Of a stretch of 44,312 nt of DNA, positions 1 through 9,501 are shown piece by piece. The DNA is from Phenylobacterium sp. (GTDB lineage Bacteria > Pseudomonadota > Alphaproteobacteria > Caulobacterales > Caulobacteraceae): positions 1 through 44,312 of the forward strand of contig NZ_JAKRSA010000002.1 of the NCBI RefSeq assembly GCF_022402485.1, written 5' to 3'. Positions within the stretch are counted from its first letter, which is position 1; every line of letters starts with the position of its first letter. The notes below the pieces were generated by a model. The model had not been told where the DNA came from. It worked only from the letters and a program-made list of their open reading frames with translations, and ran no database searches. Made by a program: the position numbers and the translations under genes.

Positions 1-1622
<1,622 letters not shown>

Positions 1623-1639
1623 TCAACCTAGCATCGATT

Positions 1640-1698
1640 CGGGGCGCGGCCCCGCATAAGAGCTGCGCCAAAACGTCTGAGAGGGCCAAGGGTGGCCC
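1640..1698 (-). other. Two small stem-loops between secG and pyrG
   Basis: Two perfect inverted repeats lie in the 139-bp gap. One is CGGGGC-GCG-GCCCCG at 1640-1654. The other is GGGCCA-AGGG-TGGCCC at 1683-1698. Read on the minus strand, the second is followed within about 10 bases by a short T run, so it could be a weak terminator after secG. Neither has a textbook U-tract. Confidence 0.4.
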
Positions 1699-1755
1699 AG
1701 AACTAAGGGCATAAGACCCGCGCCAAGTGGGCGCACAGGGTCCGCTAGGCAGCGC

Positions 1756-2208
1756 TTAGGGCGCTGGTGTGGTCGGCGCCGGAACGGCAGCCTCACCGCT
1801 GCTCGCGGGTGCGACGGCTTCGGTGTCGAGGAAAGGATTACGGATCTGGGCGGCCGGAGCGGCCAAGCTGCCATCGCCGCTTTCCACCGGGGCGGCGGGA
1901 ACGGCTGCCACCGGCGGGGCGCTCAGTTCAGTGGGATCCAGAGCTTCGATGTCCAGGCGGTCCACCGCCGATCCCCCGCTGACCCGGCCAGACACCAGGG
2001 TGATCGCCAGGCTGAGAGCGAAGAACACGCCGCCGAGAATCCACGTGGCGCGCGACAGAAAATCGCCAGAGCCCCGGGCGCTCATGAAATTGCCCGATCC
2101 ACCACCGCCCATGCCCAACGCCCCGCCTTCGGAGCGCTGCAGCAGGACCAGGCCGATCAGGGCCAGGCAGACGATGACCAGGATGGCGAGCAGAATGCTG
2201 AGCAGCAT
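1756..2208 (-). CDS. secG: Preprotein translocase subunit SecG
   Basis: Small inner-membrane subunit that assists the SecYEG protein-export channel. The N-terminus is a membrane segment (about residues 1-22) followed by the SecG hallmark LVLLQRSEGGALGMGGGGSG. A second membrane segment covers about residues 53-75 (RATWILGGVFFALSLAITLV). The tail of about 70 residues is rich in Ala and Pro, which makes the protein (150 aa) longer than the E. coli one (110 aa); such tails are common in alphaproteobacteria. The start ATG is at 2206-2208. It lies between tpiA and pyrG on the same strand, with 165 bp before it that could hold its promoter. Confidence 0.95.
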   Translation of the reverse strand: MLLSILLAILVIVCLALIGLVLLQRSEGGALGMGGGGSGNFMSARGSGDFLSRATWILGGVFFALSLAITLVSGRVSGGSAVDRLDIEALDPTELSAPPVAAVPAAPVESGDGSLAAPAAQIRNPFLDTEAVAPASSGEAAVPAPTTPAP

Positions 2209-2373
2209 GGGCTAGTCCATAACGTGTGGGTGCGGAACCCGAAGAGCGTCCCGCGCCGAAAAACCAAGCGCGCGCTGTATCATCCCCCAGAGGCCAAGGC
2301 CATAGGGCGGTGATCTGCGCACGGCACAAGACCAAGACCTTCGACCGCGATGTCCAACGCGGCCCCCTGCCGC

Positions 2374-3126
2374 CTAGACCCCCGGGGTGCCTGCGACAAT
2401 GGCCAGAAACTCGCTGGCCTTAAGGGATGCGCCGCCCACCAGAGCGCCGCCCACCTCTGGCAGGGCGAGGATCTCGGCGGCATTGTTCGGCTTGACCGAG
2501 CCGCCATAGAGAATCGCGGGTGCCGCGCCCGCTGGCCCAAACATCTCCACCAGAGTCGCTCGGATCGCCTGGTGCACCTCGGTGATGTCGTCCAGGCTGG
2601 GGGTCAGTCCTGTGCCAATAGCCCACACCGGCTCATAGGCCACGGTGAAGGCCTTGCCTGTGAGAGACCCCGGCAAGGACGCTCGCACCTGATCGGTGAC
2701 CACGGCCAGGGCCCGGCCGGCCTCGCGCTCGGCCCGGGTCTCGCCGACACAGATGATCGGCTCTAGCCCGGCCTGCAGAGCGGCCTCCACCTTGGCGGCC
2801 ACCTGTTCGTCGGTCTCTCCATGACCAGCCCGTCGTTCGGAATGACCCAGAATCACCAGGGTGGCGCCGGCCTCTCGCAGCATTTCGGCCGATACGTCGC
2901 CGGTGAAGGCGCCGCTTGCCTGGGAATGGCAGTCCTGTCCGCCGATCTCAACCGGTGCGCCCGCCAAGGCGGTGGCCATGCGCTCCACCAGCGTCGCTGC
3001 AGGACAAAGCGCCACGCGGACCCCCGCTGTTGGAGCGCCAGCGGCAATGGCGCGGGCTTCAGACAGGGCCGGACCGGTCCCATTCATCTTCCAGTTGCCG
3101 GCGATCAGGGGGGTGGGTGTGGTCAT
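2374..3126 (-). CDS. tpiA: Triosephosphate isomerase
   Basis: Interconverts dihydroxyacetone phosphate and glyceraldehyde-3-phosphate in glycolysis and gluconeogenesis. All catalytic signatures of the TIM barrel are present: the Lys in AGNWKMNG near the N-terminus, the His in ILGHSERR, the Glu in VAYEPVWAIGTG, and the phosphate-binding YGGSVKPNN. The length is 250 aa, normal for the family. The ATG at 3124-3126 is preferred over an in-frame TTG 21 bp further upstream because a GGAGAGG Shine-Dalgarno sequence stands just before it. The gene is divergent from the ppiD-like gene, with 125 bp between the two starts. Confidence 0.97.
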   Translation of the reverse strand: MTTPTPLIAGNWKMNGTGPALSEARAIAAGAPTAGVRVALCPAATLVERMATALAGAPVEIGGQDCHSQASGAFTGDVSAEMLREAGATLVILGHSERRAGHGETDEQVAAKVEAALQAGLEPIICVGETRAEREAGRALAVVTDQVRASLPGSLTGKAFTVAYEPVWAIGTGLTPSLDDITEVHQAIRATLVEMFGPAGAAPAILYGGSVKPNNAAEILALPEVGGALVGGASLKASEFLAIVAGTPGV

Positions 3127-3185
3127 TTGGCCTCTCCGTGGGGTCAATCAGGCGGTTAAGCCAACCGATCAATGCTGTCACGTGC

Positions 3186-3215
3186 TTGCGGGGGGGAAGC
3201 CGCCTCCACTATACC
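3186..3215 (+). promoter_or_regulatory. Possible promoter of the ppiD-trpE unit
   Basis: TTGCGG at 3186-3191 and TATACC at 3210-3215 are 18 bp apart, a fair but imperfect match to the housekeeping sigma-70 pattern. They lie 37 bp before the ppiD-like start in the divergent gap with tpiA. This is inferred from spacing and sequence only. Confidence 0.35.
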
Positions 3216-3251
3216 CGCCCCTCTGGACTTCGCGCCGAGGAAGGGTCCTCC

Positions 3252-5195
3252 ATGCTTACCGCTTTCCGTGCCTTCGCCAAATCGTGGGTGGCGGCTATCC
3301 TGATCGGCCTGCTGGTCCTCAGTTTCGCTGTCTTCGGCATGTCAGACATCCTGCAGGGTCAGATTTCGTCCTCTGTGGTGAAGGCCGGTGACCGGAGCTT
3401 CTCCGACCAGGACTTCCGCAGGGATTACGACCAGTGGCGCCAGAACGCTGAACAGCAGATGGGACAGCCGATCACCCCGCAGATGGCGGCAGAAAACGGC
3501 GTCATTGGCAGCCTGCTGCAGCAGATCGCGACCCGCGAAGCCCTGGCGGAAATGATAGGCCGCATGGGCCTTCGTCCGGGCGACAGCCTGGTTGCTGACC
3601 AGCTTCGGCAGATCCCAGCCTTCTTTGATCCGATCAGCGGGCGTTTCGACAAGGCGCTGATGGAGCAGCGACTGAGCGAGACAAACCTTACCTCTGACCG
3701 TTTCATCGCCCTCCTGCAGGACGAAATCGCCCAACAGCACTTTGCCTCGGGCCTCGTCAGCGGTCTGCGGGCACCCCGGGCCTATGGCGCTCTGGCGGTC
3801 ATGATGGACCTGGAAGAGCGCGATATCGGCTACTTCCAGGTTGGCCTGTCATCGGTGGAGGCACCTGGCGCGCCGACTGATCCGCAACTTCAGGCCTTCA
3901 TGGAAGAGAACGCCGGCCAGCTGCGCATGCCTGAGTTCCGCGTTCTGTCCTTGGTGCGGTTCGCACCGCGCCCGCAGGATCTCGCCGGCGAGATCACCAA
4001 GGCCGAACTGGATGAGCGCTTTGCGTTCCGGCGAGACACGCTATCCCAGCCCGAAACCCGCACCCTGGTTCAGATCCCCGCCCGGGATCAGGCCACAGCC
4101 GGACGGATCGTTCAGCGTCTGCGCGAAGGTGAAGATCCCATCGCCGTGGCTGAAGACCTTGGCGTGGAGCCTGTGACTTACGAAGCCCGGCCACGCAGTG
4201 CCATTGCGGACCGTAAAGTGGCGGAAGCGGCCTTCGCCCTGGCCGCCGGTGCCGTGAGCAATCCCATTGCCGGCGATCTAGGCCTCGCGGTGGTCAAGGT
4301 CACGGCGATTACGCCCGGGCGTGAACCCACCCTGGAGGATGTCCGACCGATGCTCGAGGCTGAAATCCGTCGCGATAAGGCGGCGGAGAAGGTTTACGAG
4401 CGCACTCAGGCCTATGAGGAGGCCCACATCGGCGGGGCCACCCTGGCAGAGGCCGCACAGGCAGCTGGCGCGACGGTCATCACCCTGCCCGCCGTGAGCG
4501 AACAGGGGCGAGATCAGGAGGGGCAGCCCGTCCAAGGCGTTACCCCCCAGGTGATCACTGCCGGCTTCGCGCTGGCCGAGGGGGAGGAGTCTGATCTCAC
4601 CGAACTGAGCGAAGGGGAGTACTTCGCGGTCCGGGCCGAGCGGGTGATCCCCGCCGCCCTGCCACCTCTTGATGAGGTCCGCCCCCTGCTCACCCAGGTC
4701 TGGATGCAGCGGGAGATGATCCGGCGTCTGGAAGACAAGGCCACTGAACTGGCCGAACGGGTCCGTGGAGGGCAGACTTTGGAAGCTGTTGCCACCAGCA
4801 TCGGTGCCCGCGTGACCCGGTCCACCGGATTGAGCCGCGCGACCGCTGTACCGGGGGAGCGGCTGTCAGAGGACGCTCTGTTCAAGGCGTTCGGCGCAGC
4901 ACCGCAAGAGGTGTTCTTCGCCCGCGACGTGACCCTGGGCATGATTGTCGCAAAGGTTGAAGCCGTCCGCCCTGGTGATACCACTCAGGTCGCTCAGGCG
5001 GTCGAGGACGGTCGAGGCCAGGCGAGCATGGCCCTGTTCCGCGACATGGCCGAGGCCTCCAGTCTGGCGGCACGGGCCAAGGTCAAGGTGCGGCTTGATG
5101 AAGGACGCGCCCGCGCGGTGCTAGGCCTTGACCCGGAAGTTCCCGCCCCCAAAGCCGGGGCTGAGACCCCGGCGGCGAAGGAACCCGCTGAGTGA
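3252..5195 (+). CDS. ppiD: PpiD/SurA-type periplasmic folding factor (peptidylprolyl isomerase family)
   Basis: Probably an inner-membrane-anchored periplasmic chaperone with a parvulin-type prolyl isomerase domain, helping newly exported outer-membrane proteins to fold. The N-terminus MLTAFRAFAKSWVAAILIG begins a single membrane anchor (about residues 10-32). The SurA-N-like helical region that follows contains SSVVKAGDRSFSDQDFRRDY. A PpiC-like region lies about the middle, including GDLGLAVVKVTAITPGREPT. The C-terminal part resembles the second half of PpiD, and the protein is 647 aa, close to E. coli PpiD (623). The start is the ATG at 3252, which has GAGGAAGG just upstream; the frame is open further upstream but that part does not look like protein. 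Its stop overlaps the trpE start (GTGA). The exact subfamily is less sure than the fold. Confidence 0.88.
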   Translation: MLTAFRAFAKSWVAAILIGLLVLSFAVFGMSDILQGQISSSVVKAGDRSFSDQDFRRDYDQWRQNAEQQMGQPITPQMAAENGVIGSLLQQIATREALAEMIGRMGLRPGDSLVADQLRQIPAFFDPISGRFDKALMEQRLSETNLTSDRFIALLQDEIAQQHFASGLVSGLRAPRAYGALAVMMDLEERDIGYFQVGLSSVEAPGAPTDPQLQAFMEENAGQLRMPEFRVLSLVRFAPRPQDLAGEITKAELDERFAFRRDTLSQPETRTLVQIPARDQATAGRIVQRLREGEDPIAVAEDLGVEPVTYEARPRSAIADRKVAEAAFALAAGAVSNPIAGDLGLAVVKVTAITPGREPTLEDVRPMLEAEIRRDKAAEKVYERTQAYEEAHIGGATLAEAAQAAGATVITLPAVSEQGRDQEGQPVQGVTPQVITAGFALAEGEESDLTELSEGEYFAVRAERVIPAALPPLDEVRPLLTQVWMQREMIRRLEDKATELAERVRGGQTLEAVATSIGARVTRSTGLSRATAVPGERLSEDALFKAFGAAPQEVFFARDVTLGMIVAKVEAVRPGDTTQVAQAVEDGRGQASMALFRDMAEASSLAARAKVKVRLDEGRARAVLGLDPEVPAPKAGAETPAAKEPAE

Positions 5196-6724
5196 GCCTT
5201 GAGCCCCCCTTTGAAGCGTTCGCCGAGCGCTATTCTACGGGCGCCGCCCAGGTGGTTTGGACACGCCTGATCGATGACCTGGAGACGCCCGTCTCAGCCT
5301 ATCTGAAGATCGCACAAGGCCAGCCCTATGCGTTCTTGTTCGAGTCGGTTGAGGGTGGTGCCTGGAGAGGTCGCTATTCCGTCATCACCCTCAAGCCGGA
5401 CCTGGTCTGGCGTTGTAGGGGCCAGTCGGCCGCGATCGCGGAGGGCGAGGATATCGCGGCGAGCCGCTTTACCCCGCAAGCGGCAAGTGCGCTGGAGTCT
5501 CTGCGCGACCTGGTGGCCAGTGCTCGCCTGGAGATCCCCAAGGGCCTGCCGCCCATGGTCGCTGGGGTGTTCGGAGCCCTCGGCTACGACATGGTTCGGC
5601 TGGTGGAGCGCCTGCCCAATATCAATCCCGACCCCCTGGGCCTGCCCGACGGGATCATGACGCGGCCCTCGATCGTCGCCATCTTCGATTCCATTGGTCA
5701 GGAGATCATTCTGGCCACCACGGTGCGACCCGGTGTCCAGTCCGCAGAGGCCGCCTACGCCGCCGCCCAAGCCAGGCTGGAGGCCGTGCAGAACGATCTG
5801 CGTCGCCCGGCACCTGGCCTGACCGGACAGGGGGTTCCGACTCCAGACGCCTTTACCACCCCGGTCAGCCGCGAGACCTATCGAGAGATCGTCGAAAAGG
5901 CCAAGTCCTACATCCGGGCTGGCGATATCTTCCAGGTGGTGCCCAGCCATCGGTTCCGGGCCCCCTTCCCCCTCGATCCCCTGGCCCTTTATCGGTCCCT
6001 GCGGCGAACCAACCCTTCCCCGTTCCTGTTCTATCTGAACTTCGGCGACTTCCAGCTGGCCGGATCAAGTCCCGAGATCCTGGTGCGCCTGCGCGATGGC
6101 AAGATCACCATCCGCCCCATCGCCGGCACCCGCCCCCGGGGCGCAACGCCCGAGGAGGACCTGGCGCTGGAACAGGAGCTGATCGCTGATCCCAAGGAAC
6201 GGGCCGAGCATCTGATGCTACTGGATCTTGGGCGTAATGACGTGGGCCGGGTCGCCATGCTGCGTCAGCCTGGCCGAAATGCCGAGACGCCTCGCCCGAA
6301 GGGGCCGGCCGTTCGGGTCACCGACAGCTTCTTTGTCGAGCGCTATAGCCACGTGATGCATCTGGTTTCCAACGTGGAGGGTGATGCGCCTGAGGGCGTT
6401 GATCCCGTCGATGTGCTCATGGCCGCCCTGCCCGCTGGCACCCTGTCGGGCGCCCCCAAGGTCCGTGCCATGCAGATCATCGATGAGCTGGAGATCGAAA
6501 AGCGCGGCATCGCCTATGCTGGCGCGGTGGGTTATTTCGGCGCTGATGGGTCGGTCGACACCTGCATCGTCCTGCGCACGGCCTGCTTCAAGGATGGCCA
6601 GATGTACATTCAGGCCGGTGGTGGCGTGGTGGCCGATTCTGACGCTGACGCTGAGTACGACGAGACCTTGCACAAGGCCCGCGCCCTGCGACGCGCAGCT
6701 GAAGACGCCTGGCGGTTCGTCTAG
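5192..6724 (+). CDS. trpE: Anthranilate synthase component I
   Basis: Converts chorismate to anthranilate, the first step of tryptophan synthesis, together with TrpG. The C-terminal chorismate-binding domain is complete: RPIAGTRPRGATPEED, LDLGRNDVGRVA, SHVMHLVSNVEGD, LPAGTLSGAPKVRAM and IQAGGGVVADSD. The N-terminal domain has FLFESVEGGAWRGRYS, the region that binds feedback tryptophan in the family. The length of 510 aa is normal. It starts with GTG at 5192-5194, whose bases overlap the stop of the ppiD-like gene by 4 bp, so translation is likely coupled. No leader peptide or attenuator precedes it. Its last bases overlap the stop of a convergent small gene (6721-6942). Confidence 0.97.
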   Translation: MSLEPPFEAFAERYSTGAAQVVWTRLIDDLETPVSAYLKIAQGQPYAFLFESVEGGAWRGRYSVITLKPDLVWRCRGQSAAIAEGEDIAASRFTPQAASALESLRDLVASARLEIPKGLPPMVAGVFGALGYDMVRLVERLPNINPDPLGLPDGIMTRPSIVAIFDSIGQEIILATTVRPGVQSAEAAYAAAQARLEAVQNDLRRPAPGLTGQGVPTPDAFTTPVSRETYREIVEKAKSYIRAGDIFQVVPSHRFRAPFPLDPLALYRSLRRTNPSPFLFYLNFGDFQLAGSSPEILVRLRDGKITIRPIAGTRPRGATPEEDLALEQELIADPKERAEHLMLLDLGRNDVGRVAMLRQPGRNAETPRPKGPAVRVTDSFFVERYSHVMHLVSNVEGDAPEGVDPVDVLMAALPAGTLSGAPKVRAMQIIDELEIEKRGIAYAGAVGYFGADGSVDTCIVLRTACFKDGQMYIQAGGGVVADSDADAEYDETLHKARALRRAAEDAWRFV

Positions 6725-6942
6725 AGCGCAGGACCGTAATCTTCCGCCTCGCTCATGGGCATGGGCTGACTGACGACAGGGGGTGCGGTGATCATCGCGC
6801 CGGCCAGGGCCAGGGCCGCTACAGCGGCGAAGGCCGCGGCGGCGACCACGGGCCAGAGCCGTTCTCGAACTGGCGGCGGCGAAAGCAGGCTCCGCGCCTG
6901 CGCCATGGCCTCAGAATCAAGTGCGGAATCGGTGACTGACAT
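6721..6942 (-). CDS. Small hypothetical single-pass membrane protein
   Basis: A 73-residue protein that I do not recognise. It has a polar N-terminus (MSVTDSALDSEAMAQARSLL), a short basic stretch (VRERLW), one Ala-rich membrane segment (about residues 31-55) and a short Pro/Met-rich acidic tail. The predicted topology is one membrane helix. The ATG is at 6940-6942; there is no strong Shine-Dalgarno sequence before it. Its stop overlaps the trpE stop on the other strand by 4 bp. It lies against the direction of the trp genes, separating trpE from trpG. A chance frame is possible, but the clean polar/hydrophobic/polar pattern favours a real gene. Confidence 0.55.
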   Translation of the reverse strand: MSVTDSALDSEAMAQARSLLSPPPVRERLWPVVAAAAFAAVAALALAGAMITAPPVVSQPMPMSEAEDYGPAL

Positions 6943-6953
6943 GGGGGCAGGAT

Positions 6954-6974
6954 CATCCGGGCCGCACCCGGATG
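6954..6974. repeat. Perfect 8-bp hairpin near the start of the small membrane gene
   Basis: CATCCGGG at 6954-6961 and CCCGGATG at 6967-6974 form a perfect 8-bp stem with a 5-base loop. It begins 11 bp upstream of the start codon of the minus-strand small gene. It has no T-tract on either strand. Confidence 0.55.
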
Positions 6975-7011
6975 CAATGCGGCGCTCTCGGTTGAACCCA
7001 TCGCCCGCCGA

Positions 7012-7050
7012 GCGCCTGTCCAGGCGCAGCAGCCTCGGGTCTTGCGCCTG
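7012..7050 (+). promoter_or_regulatory. Three-arm repeat able to form two exclusive hairpins before trpG
   Basis: The heptamer GCGCCTG occurs at 7012-7018 and again at 7044-7050. Its reverse complement CAGGCGC lies between them at 7021-7027. The middle arm can pair with either flank, but not with both. The longer-loop pairing extends to 8 bp (A7028 with T7043). This is the geometry of an attenuator-type switch in the leader of trpG. No Trp-codon-rich leader peptide and no U-tract were seen, so the regulatory role is inference. Confidence 0.35.
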
Positions 7051-7100
7051 CAGAGCAAATCCGGGTTCCCCTTTTGGAGAACGCGCTCTAGAGGACAAGC

Positions 7101-7691
7101 ATGATCCTGGTCGTCGATAACTACGACAGCTTCACCTACAACCTCGTCCACTATCTGAACGAGCTTGGGGCCGAGACGCTGGTCTATCGCAATGATGCGC
7201 TGAGCGCCGACGAGGCGATCGCGCTGAAGCCGGAGGGCGTCCTGCTGTCGCCTGGGCCTTGCACCCCCAATGAGGCTGGCGTCTGCCTTGAACTTCTGGC
7301 CAAGGCACCGGCTGATCTGCCGATCCTGGGGGTGTGCCTGGGGCACCAGGCCATCGGTCAGGCTTTTGGGGGCGAGGTGATCCGGGCCGCCAGCCTGATG
7401 CATGGCAAGACGAGCCTCATGCATCACACCGGCAAGGGGATCTTCTCAGGCCTGCCCAATCCGTTCACCGCCACCCGCTATCACAGCCTTTCAGTTCGCC
7501 GGGACACCATGCCCGAAGCGCTGGAGATCACGGCCTGGACCGAGGATGGCGAGGTGATGGGCCTGCAGCACGTAAGCCGGCCGATCTTCGGTGTGCAGTT
7601 CCACCCGGAATCCATCGCCACCGAGGGGGGACACGCCCTGCTGTCCAACTTCCTCGACCTGGCCGGCGCCCATCGCCTGAGCCCGGTCTGA
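7101..7691 (+). CDS. trpG: Anthranilate synthase component II (glutamine amidotransferase)
   Basis: Supplies ammonia from glutamine to TrpE. It is a class I glutaminase: N-terminal [18 protein letters not shown], oxyanion motif [13 protein letters not shown], nucleophile Cys in [16 protein letters not shown], and the His/Glu pair in [14 protein letters not shown]. Its 196 aa are typical of a stand-alone TrpG. The ATG at 7101 has AGAGGAC 6-7 bases upstream. The stop is followed by trpD after 9 bp. It is separated from trpE by 376 bp that hold the convergent small gene and several stem-loops. Confidence 0.97.
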   Translation: MILVVDNYDSFTYNLVHYLNELGAETLVYRNDALSADEAIALKPEGVLLSPGPCTPNEAGVCLELLAKAPADLPILGVCLGHQAIGQAFGGEVIRAASLMHGKTSLMHHTGKGIFSGLPNPFTATRYHSLSVRRDTMPEALEITAWTEDGEVMGLQHVSRPIFGVQFHPESIATEGGHALLSNFLDLAGAHRLSPV

Positions 7692-7700
7692 GCCACAGCC

Positions 7701-8714
7701 ATGTCTGAGGCCTTCAAGCCCTTGCTCTCGCGCCTGGCCGACGGGGCCGCCCTGAGCGAGGAAGACGCTCAGACCTTTTTCGCAGCCTGTCTGCGTGGAG
7801 AGCCAACCCCGGCTCAGGTGGCGGCCGCCTTGACCGCGATGCGCATGCGCGGCGAGACCGTCGGCGAGATCATTGCCGGTGCCAGAGCCATGCGCAGTGC
7901 CGCCTCGACTCTCGATCATCCCTTCCAGGTGATCGATGTATGCGGCACCGGCGGCGACGGGCTGCATACGCTGAACATCTCCACAGCTGTGGCCTTTGTG
8001 GCTGCGGGTGGGGGACTAAAGGTGGCCAAACATGGCAACCGCGCCCTGTCGTCCAGATCCGGCGCTGCTGATGTGCTGGCCGCGCTGGGCGTCAACATCA
8101 CCGCCACCCGGGAGCAGCAGCGCCACGCTCTGGAGAGCGCTGGGGTCTGCTTCCTGTTCGCCCAGGCCCACCACGGGGCCATGAAGCATGTCTCGCCCAT
8201 CCGGGCAGAGCTGGGCTTTCGGACCCTTTTCAACCTGCTGGGCCCCCTGGCCAATCCGGCTGGGGCGCAACGCCAGGTCTTGGGCGTGTTTTCCGAGCAT
8301 TGGGTTGAGCCGCTCGCCCGGGTGCTTGGCGGACTGGGGGCGGAGCGAGCTTGGGTGGTCCACGGCAATGGGATGGACGAAATCACCACCACCGGGGAAA
8401 CCCGGGTGGCGGAGTGGAAGGATGGCCAGGTCAGGCTGTTCTCTCTCAGCCCAGAGGCGGTGGGCCTTCCCCGTGCGGCTTTGGCTGATCTCATCGGAGG
8501 CGATCCAGACACCAATGCCGCGGCCCTGCGTCGCCTGCTCGAGGGTGAGATTGGCCCCTACCGGGACATTGTCGCGCTCAATGCCGCGGCTGCTTTCCTG
8601 GTGGCCGACAGGGTCGAGACCCTGACTGACGGGGTGGATCTGGCCTGTCAGGTTCTGGATGACGGTCGCGCCCTGCTCGCCCTCAACCGGCTCTGTGAGA
8701 TTACTGCCCCATGA
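7701..8714 (+). CDS. trpD: Anthranilate phosphoribosyltransferase
   Basis: Transfers phosphoribosyl from PRPP to anthranilate, the second step of tryptophan synthesis. The signature motifs are present: the PRPP-binding [17 protein letters not shown], the [20 protein letters not shown] loop, and the anthranilate-site stretch [20 protein letters not shown]. It has 337 aa, standard for the family. It is packed between trpG (9-bp gap) and trpC, whose ATG overlaps the trpD stop (ATGA), which indicates co-translation. No fusion with trpG is present, unlike the enterobacterial arrangement. Confidence 0.97.
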   Translation: MSEAFKPLLSRLADGAALSEEDAQTFFAACLRGEPTPAQVAAALTAMRMRGETVGEIIAGARAMRSAASTLDHPFQVIDVCGTGGDGLHTLNISTAVAFVAAGGGLKVAKHGNRALSSRSGAADVLAALGVNITATREQQRHALESAGVCFLFAQAHHGAMKHVSPIRAELGFRTLFNLLGPLANPAGAQRQVLGVFSEHWVEPLARVLGGLGAERAWVVHGNGMDEITTTGETRVAEWKDGQVRLFSLSPEAVGLPRAALADLIGGDPDTNAAALRRLLEGEIGPYRDIVALNAAAAFLVADRVETLTDGVDLACQVLDDGRALLALNRLCEITAP

Positions 8715-9499
8715 GCGACGTGCTGGAGAAGATCGCGGCCTACAAACGCGACGAAGTGGCCGATCGCAAGCGCGCCAGGACCCAGGCCGTGGTCGAGGCT
8801 GCGGCCAAGCTACCTTCAGCCCCGCGGGGTTTCCTGGCGGCTCTGTTGGCGGCTCATTCGCCCGGTCGGTTGGCGCTTATTGCTGAGATCAAGAAGGCTT
8901 CCCCCTCTAAGGGGCTGATCCGGGCTGATTTTGATCCGCCCGCCCTGGCGAAGGCCTATGAGGCCGGCGGCGCGGCCTGCCTGTCGATCCTGACCGACAC
9001 CCCGAGTTTCCAGGGGGCCGACACCTTTCTCACAGCTGGTCGGGATGCGGTCGCGCTGCCGGCCCTGCGCAAGGAGTTTCTGGTCGACCCCTGGCAGGTG
9101 GCTGAGTCCCGGGCGCTCGGTGCCGACGCCATCCTGATCATTCTGGCGATGGTCGACGATGGGCTGGCCGGCGAGCTTCAGGCGGAGGCTCACCGGCTGG
9201 GCATGGACGCCCTGGTGGAGGTGCACGATGAGGCTGAGATGGCCCGCGCCGGAAAGATGGGAGCCCGGCTGGTCGGGGTAAACAACCGCAATCTGCGCAC
9301 CTTTGACACCGACCTCGCAACCACCGAACGGCTGGCGGCCCTTGCGCCCCCCGGGGCCCTGCTGGTGACCGAAAGCGGGATCACCGGACCGGCCGACGTG
9401 CGTCGCCTTGAGGCGTCGGGTGCCCGGGCGATGCTGGTGGGGGAGAGCCTGATGCGTCAGGCCGATGTGACCCAGGCCGTCCACGATCTGATGTCCTGA
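8711..9499 (+). CDS. trpC: Indole-3-glycerol phosphate synthase
   Basis: Closes the indole ring from CdRP in tryptophan synthesis. The TIM-barrel signatures are [13 protein letters not shown] (catalytic Lys and phosphate site), [34 protein letters not shown] and [11 protein letters not shown]. The 262 aa correspond to a single-function enzyme without the fused TrpF domain of E. coli. Its ATG overlaps the trpD stop by 4 bp. TrpF, TrpB and TrpA are not in the window and must be elsewhere in the genome. The AlgX/SGNH-like gene starts 2 bp after its stop. Confidence 0.97.
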   Translation: MSDVLEKIAAYKRDEVADRKRARTQAVVEAAAKLPSAPRGFLAALLAAHSPGRLALIAEIKKASPSKGLIRADFDPPALAKAYEAGGAACLSILTDTPSFQGADTFLTAGRDAVALPALRKEFLVDPWQVAESRALGADAILIILAMVDDGLAGELQAEAHRLGMDALVEVHDEAEMARAGKMGARLVGVNNRNLRTFDTDLATTERLAALAPPGALLVTESGITGPADVRRLEASGARAMLVGESLMRQADVTQAVHDLMS

Positions 9500-9501
9500 T
9501 C

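Noticed and set aside
7077..7097. GAGAACGCGCTCTAGAGGAC before trpG as a possible LexA box
   Set aside because: Only one GAAC half-site; the second half (AGAG) does not match.
6960..7100. Trp leader peptide in front of trpG
   Set aside because: No short frame with Trp codons and a ribosome binding site was found.
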